64,000 bases of DNA from Nocardioides sp. T2.26MG-1 (GCF_950101795.1 NZ_CATNLZ010000001.1:379382-443381), one strand, 5' to 3'. Positions 29,261-38,763 are shown, counted from the first letter of the stretch. Numbers and translations are program-made. The notes: generated from the sequence alone by a model not told the origin.

Positions 29261-30316
29261 TCACAGGACGCGGGTGATCCAGGCCTGCGGGTCGGCGATC
29301 TCGGCCTTGGACGGGAGGTTGTCCGGGCGCTCCCAGACGGCGTTGAAGTCGGTCATGCCGGCCTTGTCGACCACCGCACGGACGAACTTCGCGCCGTCGC
29401 GGTACTGCGCCATCTTGGCGTCGAGGCCGAGCACCCGGCGCAGCACGCGGTCGAGCACGCCGACGCCCTGGCGGCGCCGGTTGAACTTCTTGCGGATGTG
29501 GGCGACCGACGGGATCACGCCGGGCCCGACACCGTCCATCACGACGTCGGCGTGGCCCTCGAGCAGCGACATCACGCCCGTGACCCGGTCGACGATCTCC
29601 TTCTGCTCCGGGGTGCTGATCATGTCGATCAGGCTGCCGCCGCCGTCGCGGGCGCTCTTGATCGCCCCGGTGATGCGGCTCAGGCCCTCGTCGAGCAGGC
29701 CGCTCGGCTCGAGGCTCTCGGCGAGCGAGTGCATCTCGCCGAGGAGGTGGTCCGCCAGCCACGGGGTGGCCGTGAACTGCACCCGGTGGGTCTCCTCGTG
29801 CAGGCACACCCAGAGCCGGAAGTCGTGGGGGTCGACGCCGAGCTCGCGCTCGACGTGCACGATGTTGGGCGCCACCAGCAGGAGCCGGCCGGTGGGCGCG
29901 TGGAACGGGTCGAACTGGCCGAGCACCTTGCCGGCGAGGAAGCCGAGCAGCGCACCGACCTCGGCGCCGGTGACGCGCGACCCGATCGCCAGCGTCAGGC
30001 CCGTCGGCGTGCCCTTGCGGGAGGAGAGCTTGTCGACGACCGGGGCGAGCACGGTGGCGAACCCGTCGGCGTTGGCGGCCACCCAGCCCGCACGTTCCAC
30101 GACCAGGACCGGCGCGGTGCGCTCGGCGGCGACCATCCCGGTGTAGTCGCGGACCAGCCCGGTGGAGCGGTCGGCGTCCGCGCGCAGCTCGGCGACCACC
30201 GCGGCCGCGGTGTCACGGTCGACGGTCGGGCCGTCGCCGGCGATCCGGGACCCGAGGGAGACGGCCAGGTCCCAGTCGACCATCCCGCGGGGTGCCCCGC
30301 CATCGTGCGCGCTCAT
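29261..30316 (-). CDS. Zinc-dependent metalloprotease (DUF2342 family)
   Basis: 351 residues. Contains the zinc motif HEETH at residues 173-177 (CLHEETHRVQF), with a downstream Glu-rich MSLLEGHADVVMDGVG that could give the third ligand. This actinobacterial family has been annotated as F420-biosynthesis-associated or as a putative hydrolase; no substrate is established. It lies between the PBP4 gene and tilS, as in many actinobacteria. No signal peptide, so cytoplasmic. Confidence 0.88.
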   Translation of the reverse strand: MSAHDGGAPRGMVDWDLAVSLGSRIAGDGPTVDRDTAAAVVAELRADADRSTGLVRDYTGMVAAERTAPVLVVERAGWVAANADGFATVLAPVVDKLSSRKGTPTGLTLAIGSRVTGAEVGALLGFLAGKVLGQFDPFHAPTGRLLLVAPNIVHVERELGVDPHDFRLWVCLHEETHRVQFTATPWLADHLLGEMHSLAESLEPSGLLDEGLSRITGAIKSARDGGGSLIDMISTPEQKEIVDRVTGVMSLLEGHADVVMDGVGPGVIPSVAHIRKKFNRRRQGVGVLDRVLRRVLGLDAKMAQYRDGAKFVRAVVDKAGMTDFNAVWERPDNLPSKAEIADPQAWITRVL

Positions 30317-30346
30317 GCCGCGACGGTACCCGCGCCGACCACACGC

Positions 30347-31699
30347 TCAGCCGCACCGGCAGCCGGCGAGGGCGCTGGTGGCGGCGTCGAGGGCGGCGCG
30401 GGCGTCGAGGGTGTCGACCAGGTCGATGTCGTCGGCCAGCAGCGCGAAGACCATCGGCCGTCCCTCCCGGTCGGTCGCGATGCCGGCCAGGCTGCTGACC
30501 CCGGAGAGGGTGCCGGTCTTGGCCCGGACCAGACCGCGGCCCGCGTCGCCCTCCGCGAACCGCTCGACGAGCGAGCCCGAGAACCCGGCCACCGGGAGGC
30601 CCGTGAGCACCGCGCGCAGCTCGGGACGGTCCGGCGAGGCGGCGACCTCGAGGACCGCCGTGAGCGTGTCCGGGTCGAGCCGGTCCGCCCGCGAGAGCCC
30701 GCTGCCGTCGTACGTCGTGGCGCCCTGGGTCGGCACGCCGAGCCCGTCGAGCACCCGTAGGACGGCGCGCGCACCCCCGGCGAACGTCCCGGTGCCGCCG
30801 GTCGCGAGGTCGACCTGGCGGGCGAGCACCTCGGCCGCGTTGTTGTCGCTGGTCTGGAGGGTGTGCTCGACGATGCCGGCGAGCGGCTCGCTGTCCAGGG
30901 TCGCGAGCTCGGTGCCGTCCGCGGGGGCGCGCACCGGCGCGGGCTCGCCCACGACCCGGACGCCCGCGGCGTCGAGCGCGCGGGCGAGCACCGCGGCCGC
31001 CGCGGCGGCCGGGTCGGCGCCGTCCGCCTCCGTGCCCTCGTCCACCCAGAGCGCGGAGATCGGCGAGACCTCCTCGGGCACGTAGCCCGGCTCCCAGTGG
31101 CCGCTGACGGCCGGGCCGGAGAAGAGGTGGTCGTCGTAGCCGACCCGCACCGCGCCCTGGAGGCCGGCGGAGGTGGTGCGGGCGAGCGCCCTGACGTCCG
31201 CGGCCGACAGCAGCGGGTCGCCGCCGCCGACCAGGACCACGCGCCGCGGCCCGGCGGCGACGACCGAGGTCGGGAACGTGTGGTCGGGGCCGAGCGTCTC
31301 GAGCGCCGCGGTGGCGGTCAGCAGCTTGAGCGTCGAGGCGGGGACCGCCTCGCCGGTGCCGCTGGAGAACAGCAGGGTGCCGTCGAGGCCGGCCACCGTG
31401 GCGAGCACGTGCGGACCCAGGTCGGCGTCGCGGAGGGCCGGCGCGAGGGCCCGGCGTACCTTCGCGGCGTCGGGTACTCCGGTGGCCGCCGCGGCCACCG
31501 GCTCGGGCGTCGGGGGGGCCTCCAGGGCCAGCCCGGGAGGCGGCGGGATCGCCGCCGGCGGCTCGACCGGGTCGGGGCCGGCGGGGTCGAGGCGCCACGC
31601 GACGACGCCCGCGGCGAGCACCGCGAGCACGAGCGCGACCGGCAGCCAGGTGGCCAGGCGGGAGGCGCGCGCAGGGTGGGATCGATCACGTCCGCCCAC
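30347..31699 (-). CDS. dacB: D-alanyl-D-alanine carboxypeptidase/endopeptidase (PBP4 type)
   Basis: 450 residues from the GTG at 31699 (AGGTGG close upstream), with a membrane segment at about residues 18-36 and a Pro-rich linker. The penicillin-binding motifs are complete: STLK (Ser122-Lys125), SDN (284-286) and KTG (394-396). It trims or cleaves peptidoglycan peptides outside the membrane. A longer in-frame extension to 31915 lacks sense as a signal sequence and would run into ppa. It is divergent from ppa. Confidence 0.92.
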   Translation of the reverse strand: MGGRDRSHPARASRLATWLPVALVLAVLAAGVVAWRLDPAGPDPVEPPAAIPPPPGLALEAPPTPEPVAAAATGVPDAAKVRRALAPALRDADLGPHVLATVAGLDGTLLFSSGTGEAVPASTLKLLTATAALETLGPDHTFPTSVVAAGPRRVVLVGGGDPLLSAADVRALARTTSAGLQGAVRVGYDDHLFSGPAVSGHWEPGYVPEEVSPISALWVDEGTEADGADPAAAAAAVLARALDAAGVRVVGEPAPVRAPADGTELATLDSEPLAGIVEHTLQTSDNNAAEVLARQVDLATGGTGTFAGGARAVLRVLDGLGVPTQGATTYDGSGLSRADRLDPDTLTAVLEVAASPDRPELRAVLTGLPVAGFSGSLVERFAEGDAGRGLVRAKTGTLSGVSSLAGIATDREGRPMVFALLADDIDLVDTLDARAALDAATSALAGCRCG

Positions 31700-31796
31700 G
31701 ATCCACCTTCTCCCGGCTGCCCAAGTGGAGCCATTGTGCGCGAGACTGGCCCCCGGCCCGCCGTGCGGGCCCCTGATCTGACGATGAACCCTGACG

Positions 31797-32306
31797 ATGG
31801 CGGAGGAAGACGTGCTCGAGTTCGACGTGCTGGTGGAGATCCCCAAGGGGCAGCGAAACAAGTACGAGGTCGACCACGAGTCCGGACGGATCCGTCTCGA
31901 CCGGACCCTGTTCACCTCGACGCAGTACCCCGCCGACTACGGCTACATCGAGAACACCCTCGGCCTCGACGGCGACCCGCTCGACGCGATGGTGATCCTC
32001 CAGGAGCCGACATTCCCAGGCTGCCTGATCCGCTGCCGGGCGATCGGCATGTTCCGGATGACCGACGAGGCCGGCGGCGACGACAAGGTCCTCTGCGTCC
32101 CCGCGACCGACCCGCGCCTCGAGCACCTGCGCGACATCAGCCACGTCTCGAAGTTCGACCGCCTCGAGATCCAGCACTTCTTCGAGGTCTACAAGGACCT
32201 CGAGCCCGGCAAGTCCGTCGAGGGCGCCGAGTGGGTCGGCCGCACCGAGGCCGAGGCCGAGGTGCACGCGTCGTTCGCGCGGCTCAAGGAGTCCGGCGGG
32301 CACTGA
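31797..32306 (+). CDS. ppa: Inorganic pyrophosphatase
   Basis: Family I soluble pyrophosphatase, about 169 residues. Blocks: [52 protein letters not shown] with the metal-binding Asp cluster, and [13 protein letters not shown]. The true start may be the GTG at 31812 ([12 protein letters not shown] follows), since GGAGGAAG lies just before it; the ATG at 31797 is used here. Hydrolyses PPi released by biosynthesis. Convergent with the acyl-CoA oxidase-like gene. Confidence 0.95.
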   Translation: MAEEDVLEFDVLVEIPKGQRNKYEVDHESGRIRLDRTLFTSTQYPADYGYIENTLGLDGDPLDAMVILQEPTFPGCLIRCRAIGMFRMTDEAGGDDKVLCVPATDPRLEHLRDISHVSKFDRLEIQHFFEVYKDLEPGKSVEGAEWVGRTEAEAEVHASFARLKESGGH

Positions 32307-32320
32307 GGCCGGGCGGCGCG

Positions 32321-32412
32321 CGAGTTTCGTCGGCCGGCCGACGAAACTCGTGCCTGGACGACGAAGCTTTGTCGTCCAGGGTCGAGATCTGTCGGCCGAC
32401 CGACGAAACTCG
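32321..32412. terminator. Three consecutive palindromes between convergent genes
   Basis: 32321-32350 is a perfect 30-nt palindrome (left arm CGAGTTTCGTCGGCC). 32353-32380 is a 28-nt palindrome with one mismatch pair (CCTGGACGACGAAG arm). 32383-32412 is a degenerate copy of the first (CGAGATCTGTCGGCC arm). They fill the gap between the stops of ppa (32306) and the oppositely oriented acyl-CoA oxidase-like gene (32416), where a bidirectional terminator is expected; no T-run is present. Confidence 0.75.
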
Positions 32413-32415
32413 GCG

Positions 32416-34377
32416 CTAGCCGACCAGGTCGGGTGAGCGCAGCATCTCGGGCGGGATCGCCCAGGCGTCGACGAGGTCGACGGCGAGCGGGCGGACCTTG
32501 CGGCACAGGCTGCCGATCTCGCGACTGATCGCCTTGGACCGCGGGACGGTGAGCCGGCCGTGCTCCATGAACCACGCCCGGTCGGCCTCGATGGTCGTGA
32601 GCGCGAACAGGTCGCACAGCAGGTTGAGCGCGACCTTGAGGTCGCCGTCGGGCTGGCTGCGGATCTTGTCCACGAACGCCTCGAGCACCAGCCGCTCCAC
32701 GTGGGCGTTCGCGGCCGCGATCACGTGGTCCTGCACACGGGAGAACACCTCGCCCGGGTTCATCCCATTGTCCATGCCGCGCTTGAGCCGGCGGGCCACC
32801 CCGGCGAGCATGTGCTCCTCGCGGAACCGCAGCATCGCGAGCTGGTAGTCCGGGTCGAGCAGCCCCGCCTCCTGGTCCCACTGGTCCCCGCCGGGCAGCA
32901 GGTCGCGCACCCGCTCGAGCAGCTTGTGCACCGAGGTCTTCTCGATCACGGTCTCCACGGCCAGGCCGGTGACGAAGCGGACCATCCCGAGCTGGTCGAG
33001 GTCCTCGAACTCGCTGGCGTAGTCGGTGAGCAGCCCCTTGGCGACCAGCTGCAGCAGCACGTGGTTGTCGCCCTCGAACGTCGTGAAGATGTCGCTGTCG
33101 GCCTTGAGCGCGGCGAACCGGTTGACCGAGAGGTAGCCGGCGCCGCCGCACGCCTCGCGGCACTCCTGGATGGTGCGGGTCGCGTGCCAGGTGCCGAGCG
33201 CCTTGGTGCCGGCGGCCCGCGACTCGAGCTCGCGGCGGGCGTGCTCGTCGTCGGTCACCCCCGAGAAGACGTCGTGCAGCTGCGACGCCACGACCTCCTG
33301 CGCGAAGTGCAGCGCGTAGGTCCGCGCGATCAGCGGCAGCAGCCGGCGCTGGTGCATCCCGTAGTCGAGCAGCAGCTCCTCCTGCTCGTCCGAGGTCGCC
33401 TCGAACTGGCGGCGGCGTACGGCGTACTTGGTCGCGATCGCCAGCGCCACCTTGGCGGCGTTGATGCCCCCGCCGCCGACGCACACCCGGCCCTGGACGA
33501 GCGTGCCGAGCATCGTGAAGAAGCGCCGGTTGGGGTTGTCGATCGGGCTCTCGTAGACGCCCTCGGGCGTCACGTCGGCGAACCGGTTGAGCAAGGCGGT
33601 GCGCGGGACCCGCACGTGGTCGAACCAGAGGCGCCCGTTGTCGACGCCGTTGAGCCCCATCTTGCGGCCGTCGTCCTCGATCCGCACGCCGGGCGCCGGT
33701 GCGCCGTCGACCCGGATCGGCACCACGAACGCGTGCACACCCTGGGAGGCGCCGCCGACCTCGAGCTGGGCGAACACCACCGCGACGTCGGCGTGCTTGG
33801 CGGCGTTGCCGATGTAGTCCTTGCGGGCGTCCTCGGAGGTCGTGGTGATCACGAACTCCTGGGCGTCCGGGTCGTACGTCGCGACCGTGCCCAGCGCCTG
33901 CACGTTGGAGCCGTGGCCGGTCTCGGTCATCGCGAAGCAGCCCATCAGCCTGCCCGTGATCAGGTCCGCCAGGTAGGCGTCGTGGTGGGCCTCGGTGCCG
34001 AGCTGGAGGATCGCGCCCCCGAAGAGGCCGAACTGCACGCCGACCTTGACCAGCACCGAGAGGTCGCCGTACGCGAGGGTCTCGAACGCCGCGATCGAGG
34101 CGCCGATGTCGCCGCCCCCGCCGTACTCCTCGGGGAAGCCCATCCCGGTCTGCCCGGTCGCGGCCATCTCGACCACGACGTCCTTGACCCGCTCCCGGAA
34201 GTCGTCGACCGACATCTCCTCGGCGTCGGTGAGGATCGAGGCGTACTCGGCGAGGTTGGTGCGCACCAGGTCGCGGACCTCGGCGTACGTGCCGTCGAGG
34301 AGGGCGGTGAGGGCGGGTACGTCGATCTCGGGCTGCACGTAGCCGCTCGAGGCGGGCACGGCGGTGTCGGTGGCCAT
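32416..34377 (-). CDS. Acyl-CoA dehydrogenase/oxidase with ACOX-type C-terminal domain
   Basis: 653 residues, longer than ordinary acyl-CoA dehydrogenases (about 380-400). The N-terminal two thirds carry FAD-dehydrogenase features: GQTGMGFPEEYGGGG, FAMTETGHGSNVQALGTVATYD, RKMGLNGVDNGRLWFDHVRVPR and RRRQF. About residues 460-650 resemble the acyl-CoA oxidase C-terminal helical domain; ECREACGGAGYLSVNR and FTTFEGDNHVLLQLVAKGLL fit ACOX-like enzymes. It catalyses the first beta-oxidation step with FAD; whether it passes electrons to ETF or O2 is not visible. Stands alone. Confidence 0.9.
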   Translation of the reverse strand: MATDTAVPASSGYVQPEIDVPALTALLDGTYAEVRDLVRTNLAEYASILTDAEEMSVDDFRERVKDVVVEMAATGQTGMGFPEEYGGGGDIGASIAAFETLAYGDLSVLVKVGVQFGLFGGAILQLGTEAHHDAYLADLITGRLMGCFAMTETGHGSNVQALGTVATYDPDAQEFVITTTSEDARKDYIGNAAKHADVAVVFAQLEVGGASQGVHAFVVPIRVDGAPAPGVRIEDDGRKMGLNGVDNGRLWFDHVRVPRTALLNRFADVTPEGVYESPIDNPNRRFFTMLGTLVQGRVCVGGGGINAAKVALAIATKYAVRRRQFEATSDEQEELLLDYGMHQRRLLPLIARTYALHFAQEVVASQLHDVFSGVTDDEHARRELESRAAGTKALGTWHATRTIQECREACGGAGYLSVNRFAALKADSDIFTTFEGDNHVLLQLVAKGLLTDYASEFEDLDQLGMVRFVTGLAVETVIEKTSVHKLLERVRDLLPGGDQWDQEAGLLDPDYQLAMLRFREEHMLAGVARRLKRGMDNGMNPGEVFSRVQDHVIAAANAHVERLVLEAFVDKIRSQPDGDLKVALNLLCDLFALTTIEADRAWFMEHGRLTVPRSKAISREIGSLCRKVRPLAVDLVDAWAIPPEMLRSPDLVG

Positions 34378-34448
34378 GGACGGACGCTACCCAGGCGGCA
34401 CCGGGCTCAAGCGGTGATCTGGACCTCTGCCCCCGTCGATCCGGGGGA

Positions 34449-35753
34449 TCAGGGCCGCGCGTAGAAGTTCGGCGGGATCCAGTAGTACATCGACTCCTGG
34501 GTGACGGGCCTGCCCGTGCGCGGCGCGTGCAGGATCGTGCCGCCGCCGACGTAGAGCGCCACGTGGTAGATCGAGCCCGGGTCGCTGGAGGACCCCCAGA
34601 ACACCAGGTCGCCTGGTCGGAGCTGGCCGGGCGAGATCGGGGTGGACTGCTCGTACTGCGCGACCGAGTAGTGCGGGAGCGACCTGCCGCCGGCCGCCCA
34701 GGCCCCCATGGTCAGGCCGGAGCAGTCCCACGCGTTGGGACCGGCGGCACCCCACCGGTAGGGCTCGCCGATCTGGGCGCGGGCGAAGGCGATCGCGGCC
34801 GACGCTCCCGAGGCGGGCGCCGGCGGCGTGGGCTGCGTGGGCTGCGTGGGCTGCGGGGTCGGCTGGGGCGTGGGGTCCGGCGTCGGGTTTGGGTCGGGCG
34901 TCGGCTCGGGGTCCGGCGTCGGCTCGGGGTCCGGCGTCGGCTCGGGGTCCGCCGCGGGCGCGGGCGTCGGCTGCTGCTCCTCGGCCGCGGCCTGGGCGGC
35001 GGCGGCCGCGGCGGCTGCGGCCTGCTCCTCGAGCGCGGACTGGCGGCGCTGGGCGACCTGCACGCTGACGTGCTGGAGCTGGGCCAGCCGGGCGATCAGC
35101 GCGGTCTTCTCCGCGGCGATCGCCTGCGCCTGGGCGGCCGCGCCGTCGGCAGCGACCCGCGCGGCATCCTTCGCCGTCCGCGCGTCGGCGACCGCACGGG
35201 CGGCCGCGTCCTCGGCGTCCTGGGCCTGGCGGACCGAGACCTCGGCCAGCGTGGCGGCGGCGCGGAACCCGTCGTAGTTGGCGTCCAGCGCGCTCTCGGC
35301 GTTCTGCAGGGTCGTGGTCTGGTCGACGACCTCGCCGATCCCGTCGGACCCGGCGATCGCGGAGAGCGCCGTCAGCCCGGGGGACATCTCGTACGACGAC
35401 ACCAGCGCGTCGCCGTACGCCTGGCGCTGGCGCTCGACGTCGGCGGCGGCGACCTGCGCGCGCTGCCGGGCCGCAGCCGCCTCGTGGCGCGCCTGGGTGG
35501 CCCGCCACCGGGCGCCGTTGTAGGCCTCGGCCGCCTGGGCGGCCCGCACCCCGGCCTCCTGGAGGCGCTGGTTGGCGACCGCGAGCCGGGCCCGCACCGA
35601 GGCGACGTCGTCGGCACCGTCCCGTACGGCGGCCCGAGCCGCGCGCACGTCCTGGCGTGAGGGCGTGTTGTCGTCGGCGACCGCCACGCCGGTGAGCACG
35701 CCACCGGCGAGGAGGGTCGCGACGAGTGCCGCCATCAGGCTGCGAGCTCGCAC
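34449..35753 (-). CDS. Secreted NlpC/P60 peptidoglycan hydrolase
   Basis: 434 residues from the GTG at 35753 (GGGAG about 8 bp upstream). Signal peptide (SLMAALVATLLAGGVLTGVAVA), then an Ala-rich coiled coil (about residues 30-250), a Pro/Thr/Asp repeat linker (DPEPTPDPEPTPDPEPTPD), and an NlpC/P60 domain with catalytic Cys344 (WDCSGL), His397 (IYHVAL) and His409. It probably cuts the D-Glu/DAP peptide bond in the wall, as RipA-like proteins do. The coiled coil may autoinhibit or localise it. Divergent from the AraC-type regulator. Confidence 0.92.
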   Translation of the reverse strand: MRARSLMAALVATLLAGGVLTGVAVADDNTPSRQDVRAARAAVRDGADDVASVRARLAVANQRLQEAGVRAAQAAEAYNGARWRATQARHEAAAARQRAQVAAADVERQRQAYGDALVSSYEMSPGLTALSAIAGSDGIGEVVDQTTTLQNAESALDANYDGFRAAATLAEVSVRQAQDAEDAAARAVADARTAKDAARVAADGAAAQAQAIAAEKTALIARLAQLQHVSVQVAQRRQSALEEQAAAAAAAAAQAAAEEQQPTPAPAADPEPTPDPEPTPDPEPTPDPNPTPDPTPQPTPQPTQPTQPTPPAPASGASAAIAFARAQIGEPYRWGAAGPNAWDCSGLTMGAWAAGGRSLPHYSVAQYEQSTPISPGQLRPGDLVFWGSSSDPGSIYHVALYVGGGTILHAPRTGRPVTQESMYYWIPPNFYARP

Positions 35754-35808
35754 GGTGCTGTCTCCCAGGTCGTGGATCGGAGTGCCGGCCCCTCGCGGCA
35801 CTTGGAGC

Positions 35809-35902
35809 ACGCTAGACAACTTTCGTCCCAAAAGGAACATTTTGTCCCACTTTTCTCAGACTCGTCGGCGTGTCGGCTTGACGAATTACATGAATGTCAT
35901 TC
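35809..35902. promoter_or_regulatory. Divergent NlpC/AraC regulatory region with operator-like palindrome
   Basis: Unusually AT-rich for this genome. 35883-35902 forms an inverted repeat GAATTACAT-GA-ATGTCATTC (one mismatch pair), a plausible repressor or AraC-type site. On the minus strand TAGCGT (35814-35809) could be a -10 element for the NlpC/P60 gene; on the plus strand TAGCGT at 35962-35967 could serve the AraC-type gene. Near 35828-35843, CAAAA and TTTTG flank GGAACA as a second small inverted repeat. All are read by eye. Confidence 0.45.
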
Positions 35903-35996
35903 TCGGATCGCCGGTCGGCAGGTCGGGCCGAAGGACCGTGGCGACGGCCCGCGACCGCTCCTAGCGTGGAGAGCGGCACGGGAGAGGAGGTGGGTC

Positions 35997-36977
35997 GTGG
36001 ACACCGACCTGCTGCCGGAGGAGGTCGCCGGGGCCGAGCGCTGGGACGTGGCGCAGGTCGGCGCCCGCGACCGCGACGAGGCCTGGCGCTCGATCGTGTC
36101 CGGCACCCACCTGCCCTGGACGCTCGACCGGGTCCGCGAGAGCGGGCCGCCCACCGACGGCCGGATCCTGCGCCGCCGGCTCGGCGACATCCAGCTGCTC
36201 GACACCTGGTGTGGCCTGTGCGGTGGGCAGCGGCTGCGCTCGGACCTGCGCCGCACCGAGGGCGAGTACGTCGGGGTGCTGGTGGTCCGCGACGGCCGGG
36301 AGGTGCTGACGCAGGACGACGACCAGATCGCGGTCGGCGCCGGCGACGTGGTCGCCTGGCACTCCGCTCGGCCGATCCGCTTCGACGTGCTCGAGCCGCT
36401 GCGCAAGCAGACGCTGCTGGTGCCGGTGGCGCGGTTCCGCGACGTGGTGCCCAGCCCCGAGCTCACCACGGCCCGGCTGCTGCGCCCCAACTCGGCGCGA
36501 CTGCTGCTGACGTCCTACCTCAGCTTCGTCACGACGCTGGAGCTCACGCCCGAGGCCGCGGCCGGCGCCGGCAACGCCGCGCTCGAGCTGCTCGGCGCCG
36601 CGCTCTCGACGCTGAGCACCCCGGCCAGCGGCACCGCCCGTCGCCACGAGCTGCGGCAGCGGGTGAAGGGCTACATCGAGGCCCGACTCGGCGACCCGAC
36701 GCTCTCGCCGCGCGCCATCGCGCGCCACCACGCGGTCTCCGAGCGCCTGCTCTACGCGCTGTTCGAGGAGGAGGGCGACACCGTCCAGGCCTACGTGCGC
36801 CGACGCCGGCTCGCCCGCGCGCACGCCGACCTCACGCGTCCCGGCCGCGACCTCGCGATCCACCAGGTCGCCCGCCGCTGGGGCTTCACCGATCCCGCGC
36901 ACTTCAGCCGCGCCTTCCGCGCCCACTACGGCTACCCGCCCAGCCAGGCCGCCTCGCCCCCCGTTCCGTCCGGCTGA
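35997..36977 (+). CDS. AraC-family transcriptional regulator
   Basis: 326 residues from the GTG at 35997, preceded by GGAGAGGAGG at 6 bp. An N-terminal cupin-like sensing domain (about 1-190, with IAVGAGDVVAWHSARPIRFDV) precedes the two helix-turn-helix units of AraC proteins: LSPRAIARHHAVSERLLYALFEEEG and AIHQVARRWGFTDPAHFSRAFRAHYGYPPSQ. It lies 104 bp upstream of the thiolase pair on the same strand and probably controls it. The effector is unknown. Confidence 0.9.
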   Translation: MDTDLLPEEVAGAERWDVAQVGARDRDEAWRSIVSGTHLPWTLDRVRESGPPTDGRILRRRLGDIQLLDTWCGLCGGQRLRSDLRRTEGEYVGVLVVRDGREVLTQDDDQIAVGAGDVVAWHSARPIRFDVLEPLRKQTLLVPVARFRDVVPSPELTTARLLRPNSARLLLTSYLSFVTTLELTPEAAAGAGNAALELLGAALSTLSTPASGTARRHELRQRVKGYIEARLGDPTLSPRAIARHHAVSERLLYALFEEEGDTVQAYVRRRRLARAHADLTRPGRDLAIHQVARRWGFTDPAHFSRAFRAHYGYPPSQAASPPVPSG

Positions 36978-37081
36978 ACGTCGGGGTGGTGTGCAGGGAG
37001 CGGCCAGAGGCCTGCGGCCACAGCCATGGGCGACCCCCGCTCACCTTCCTAGCGTCGGAGGCAGAGGAAGGAGGCGCTCCC

Positions 37082-38359
37082 ATGACCACACGCCTCACCG
37101 CCCCCGTCGTCGTGACGGGAGTCGGCTGCACACCGTTCGGCAACCTCCGCACCCGACCGGAGATCGCCGGACTCACGCTCCAGGAGCTCGCCGCCCGCGC
37201 CGCCCGCGAGGCACTCGAGGACTCCGGGATCCGCGGACCCGACGTGGACGCGGTCTACGTCGGCAACGTGATGACCCACTCCTCCCAGCTGCCGGCCACC
37301 TACAGCCAGCTGTCGAAGTGGATGGGCACCCAGCTCGCGATGGGCGTCCACATCGACGCCGCCTGCGCGACCACCGCCACCGGCCTCTGCCTGGCCGCCC
37401 AGGCCATCGCGTCCGGCGCGATCGACACCGCCCTCGTCGTCGGCGTCGAGGCCACCGGCAACCGCCCGCAGGGCACCAGCCCCTACGAGCGCGAGGACAT
37501 CGACAACGAGACCATGTGGCTCTGGACCGACTACTGCGTCAACCAGGCGTACGGCGAGCCGCAGGGCTACGAGATCTTCTCGACGTACAACGGCATCATC
37601 GCGCAGGGCTACATGCGCAAGTACGGCGTCTCCTTCGAGGAGTACGACCGCGCGATGTTCGAGCTGTCGCGCACCCGCCGGATGCACGCGGCGCTGACCG
37701 ACCGGGCGATGATCCGCGAGACGCTCGAGGACGAGGCGGCCCGGCTCGGGTACGCCGACGCCTGGAGCATGTGGACCTCCGAGGCCAACCCGTTCCTGTC
37801 CTGGCCGGCCCGGCTGCGCAGCCTCGTCAAGGCCGCCGACGGCGCCGCCGCGGTGGTGCTGATGCGCGCCGACCTCGCGAAAGGCCTGCCGTCCCAGCCG
37901 GTCGAGCTCAAGGGCTTCGGCCAGGCCGTGTCCGACCTGCCGTGGTACCACGAGGACCCCACCGACTGGGCCGTGGACCGGGCCGCGATCAAGAAGGCGT
38001 TCGAGATGTCGGGCGTCGGGCCGCACGACCTCGAATAGCTGCACACCCACGACTGCTCGCACATCATGTCGCTGGTGATGGCCGAGGAGATCGGCTACCT
38101 GGCGCACGGCGAGGGGCTGAAGGCGGCGTACGAGGGACGCACCCGCTTCGACGGCGACCGCCCGATGGCCACCCACGGCGGCCGGCACGCGTTCGGGCAC
38201 GCGTGGGCCGCGTCGTCCGGCTCGGACATCCACGAGATCGTCACGCAGATGCGCGGTCTCGCCGGGTCCCGCCAGGTCCCGAAGCCACCCGAGACCGCCG
38301 CCCTGATGGTGCAGGGCTACGCGATCGTCTCCAACGTACTGATCTTCCAGGGGAGCTGA
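37082..38359 (+). pseudogene. SCP2-type acetyl-CoA acetyltransferase (thiolase), interrupted by an in-frame TAG
   Basis: Reading from ATG 37082 (strong GGAAGGAGG upstream) gives 318 residues ending at TAG 38036-38038; the same frame continues for another 106 codons to TGA at 38359. The first part has the nucleophile Cys95 in DAACATTATGLC. The part after the TAG carries the catalytic HDC (THDCSHIMSL) and the GGRHAFGHAWAASSG motif, so the truncated protein lacks half the active site. Everything else is conserved, indicating a recent nonsense mutation, a sequencing error, or readthrough. The family uses a partner OB-fold protein, encoded 5 bp downstream. Confidence 0.85.
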
Positions 38360-38364
38360 ACGCC

Positions 38365-38763
38365 ATGACCACATCGCTGGTGCGGGACTACTACGAGGCG
38401 CTCGCCGAGGGTCGCCTGGTGGCCCACCGCTGCAACGACTGCCGGGCGATCACGTTCCCGGCGACGACGTGCTGCCAGTCGTGCGGGTCGTACGCCGCGA
38501 CCGACCTGGAGCTGTCCGGGCGGGGCACGCTGCTGTTCGCCTCGCACAACCTGGCCGCCTGCCACCCACGGTTCGTGCCGTACGCGCCGTACGCCTACGC
38601 GCACGTGATCCTCGAGGAGGGCGTGACCGTGCAGGGCATGCTGCAGGGCGTCGACGGGACGCCCGAGGCGATCGCCGAGCTCTACCCGCGGCTGCCGCTC
38701 CCCGTGGTCGCCGAGGTGCTGCCCACCGACGACCTGCCGGTGCTCACCTTCCGGCTGGCCTGA
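38365..38763 (+). CDS. Zinc-ribbon and OB-fold protein (thiolase/acyl-CoA partner, DUF35)
   Basis: 132 residues: rubredoxin-like zinc ribbon with CNDC...CCQSC (about residues 24-46), then an OB-fold (SGRGTLLFASHN, PYAYAHVILEEGVTVQGML). DUF35 proteins bind and stabilise SCP2-type thiolases and related acyl-CoA enzymes, for example in steroid side-chain degradation. It is 5 bp after the broken thiolase gene, so the pair forms one functional unit whose catalytic half is damaged. The stop is followed directly by a long palindrome. Confidence 0.9.
   Translation: MTTSLVRDYYEALAEGRLVAHRCNDCRAITFPATTCCQSCGSYAATDLELSGRGTLLFASHNLAACHPRFVPYAPYAYAHVILEEGVTVQGMLQGVDGTPEAIAELYPRLPLPVVAEVLPTDDLPVLTFRLA

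Noticed and set aside
35754..35870. Possible c-di-AMP (ydaO-type) riboswitch before the NlpC/P60 gene
   Set aside because: The conserved segments of that riboswitch are not found; only short AT-rich repeats are there.
38036..38038. TAG in the thiolase as pyrrolysine or other recoding
   Set aside because: No pyl genes or stem-loop are visible and the family has no such residue; a nonsense mutation is simpler.
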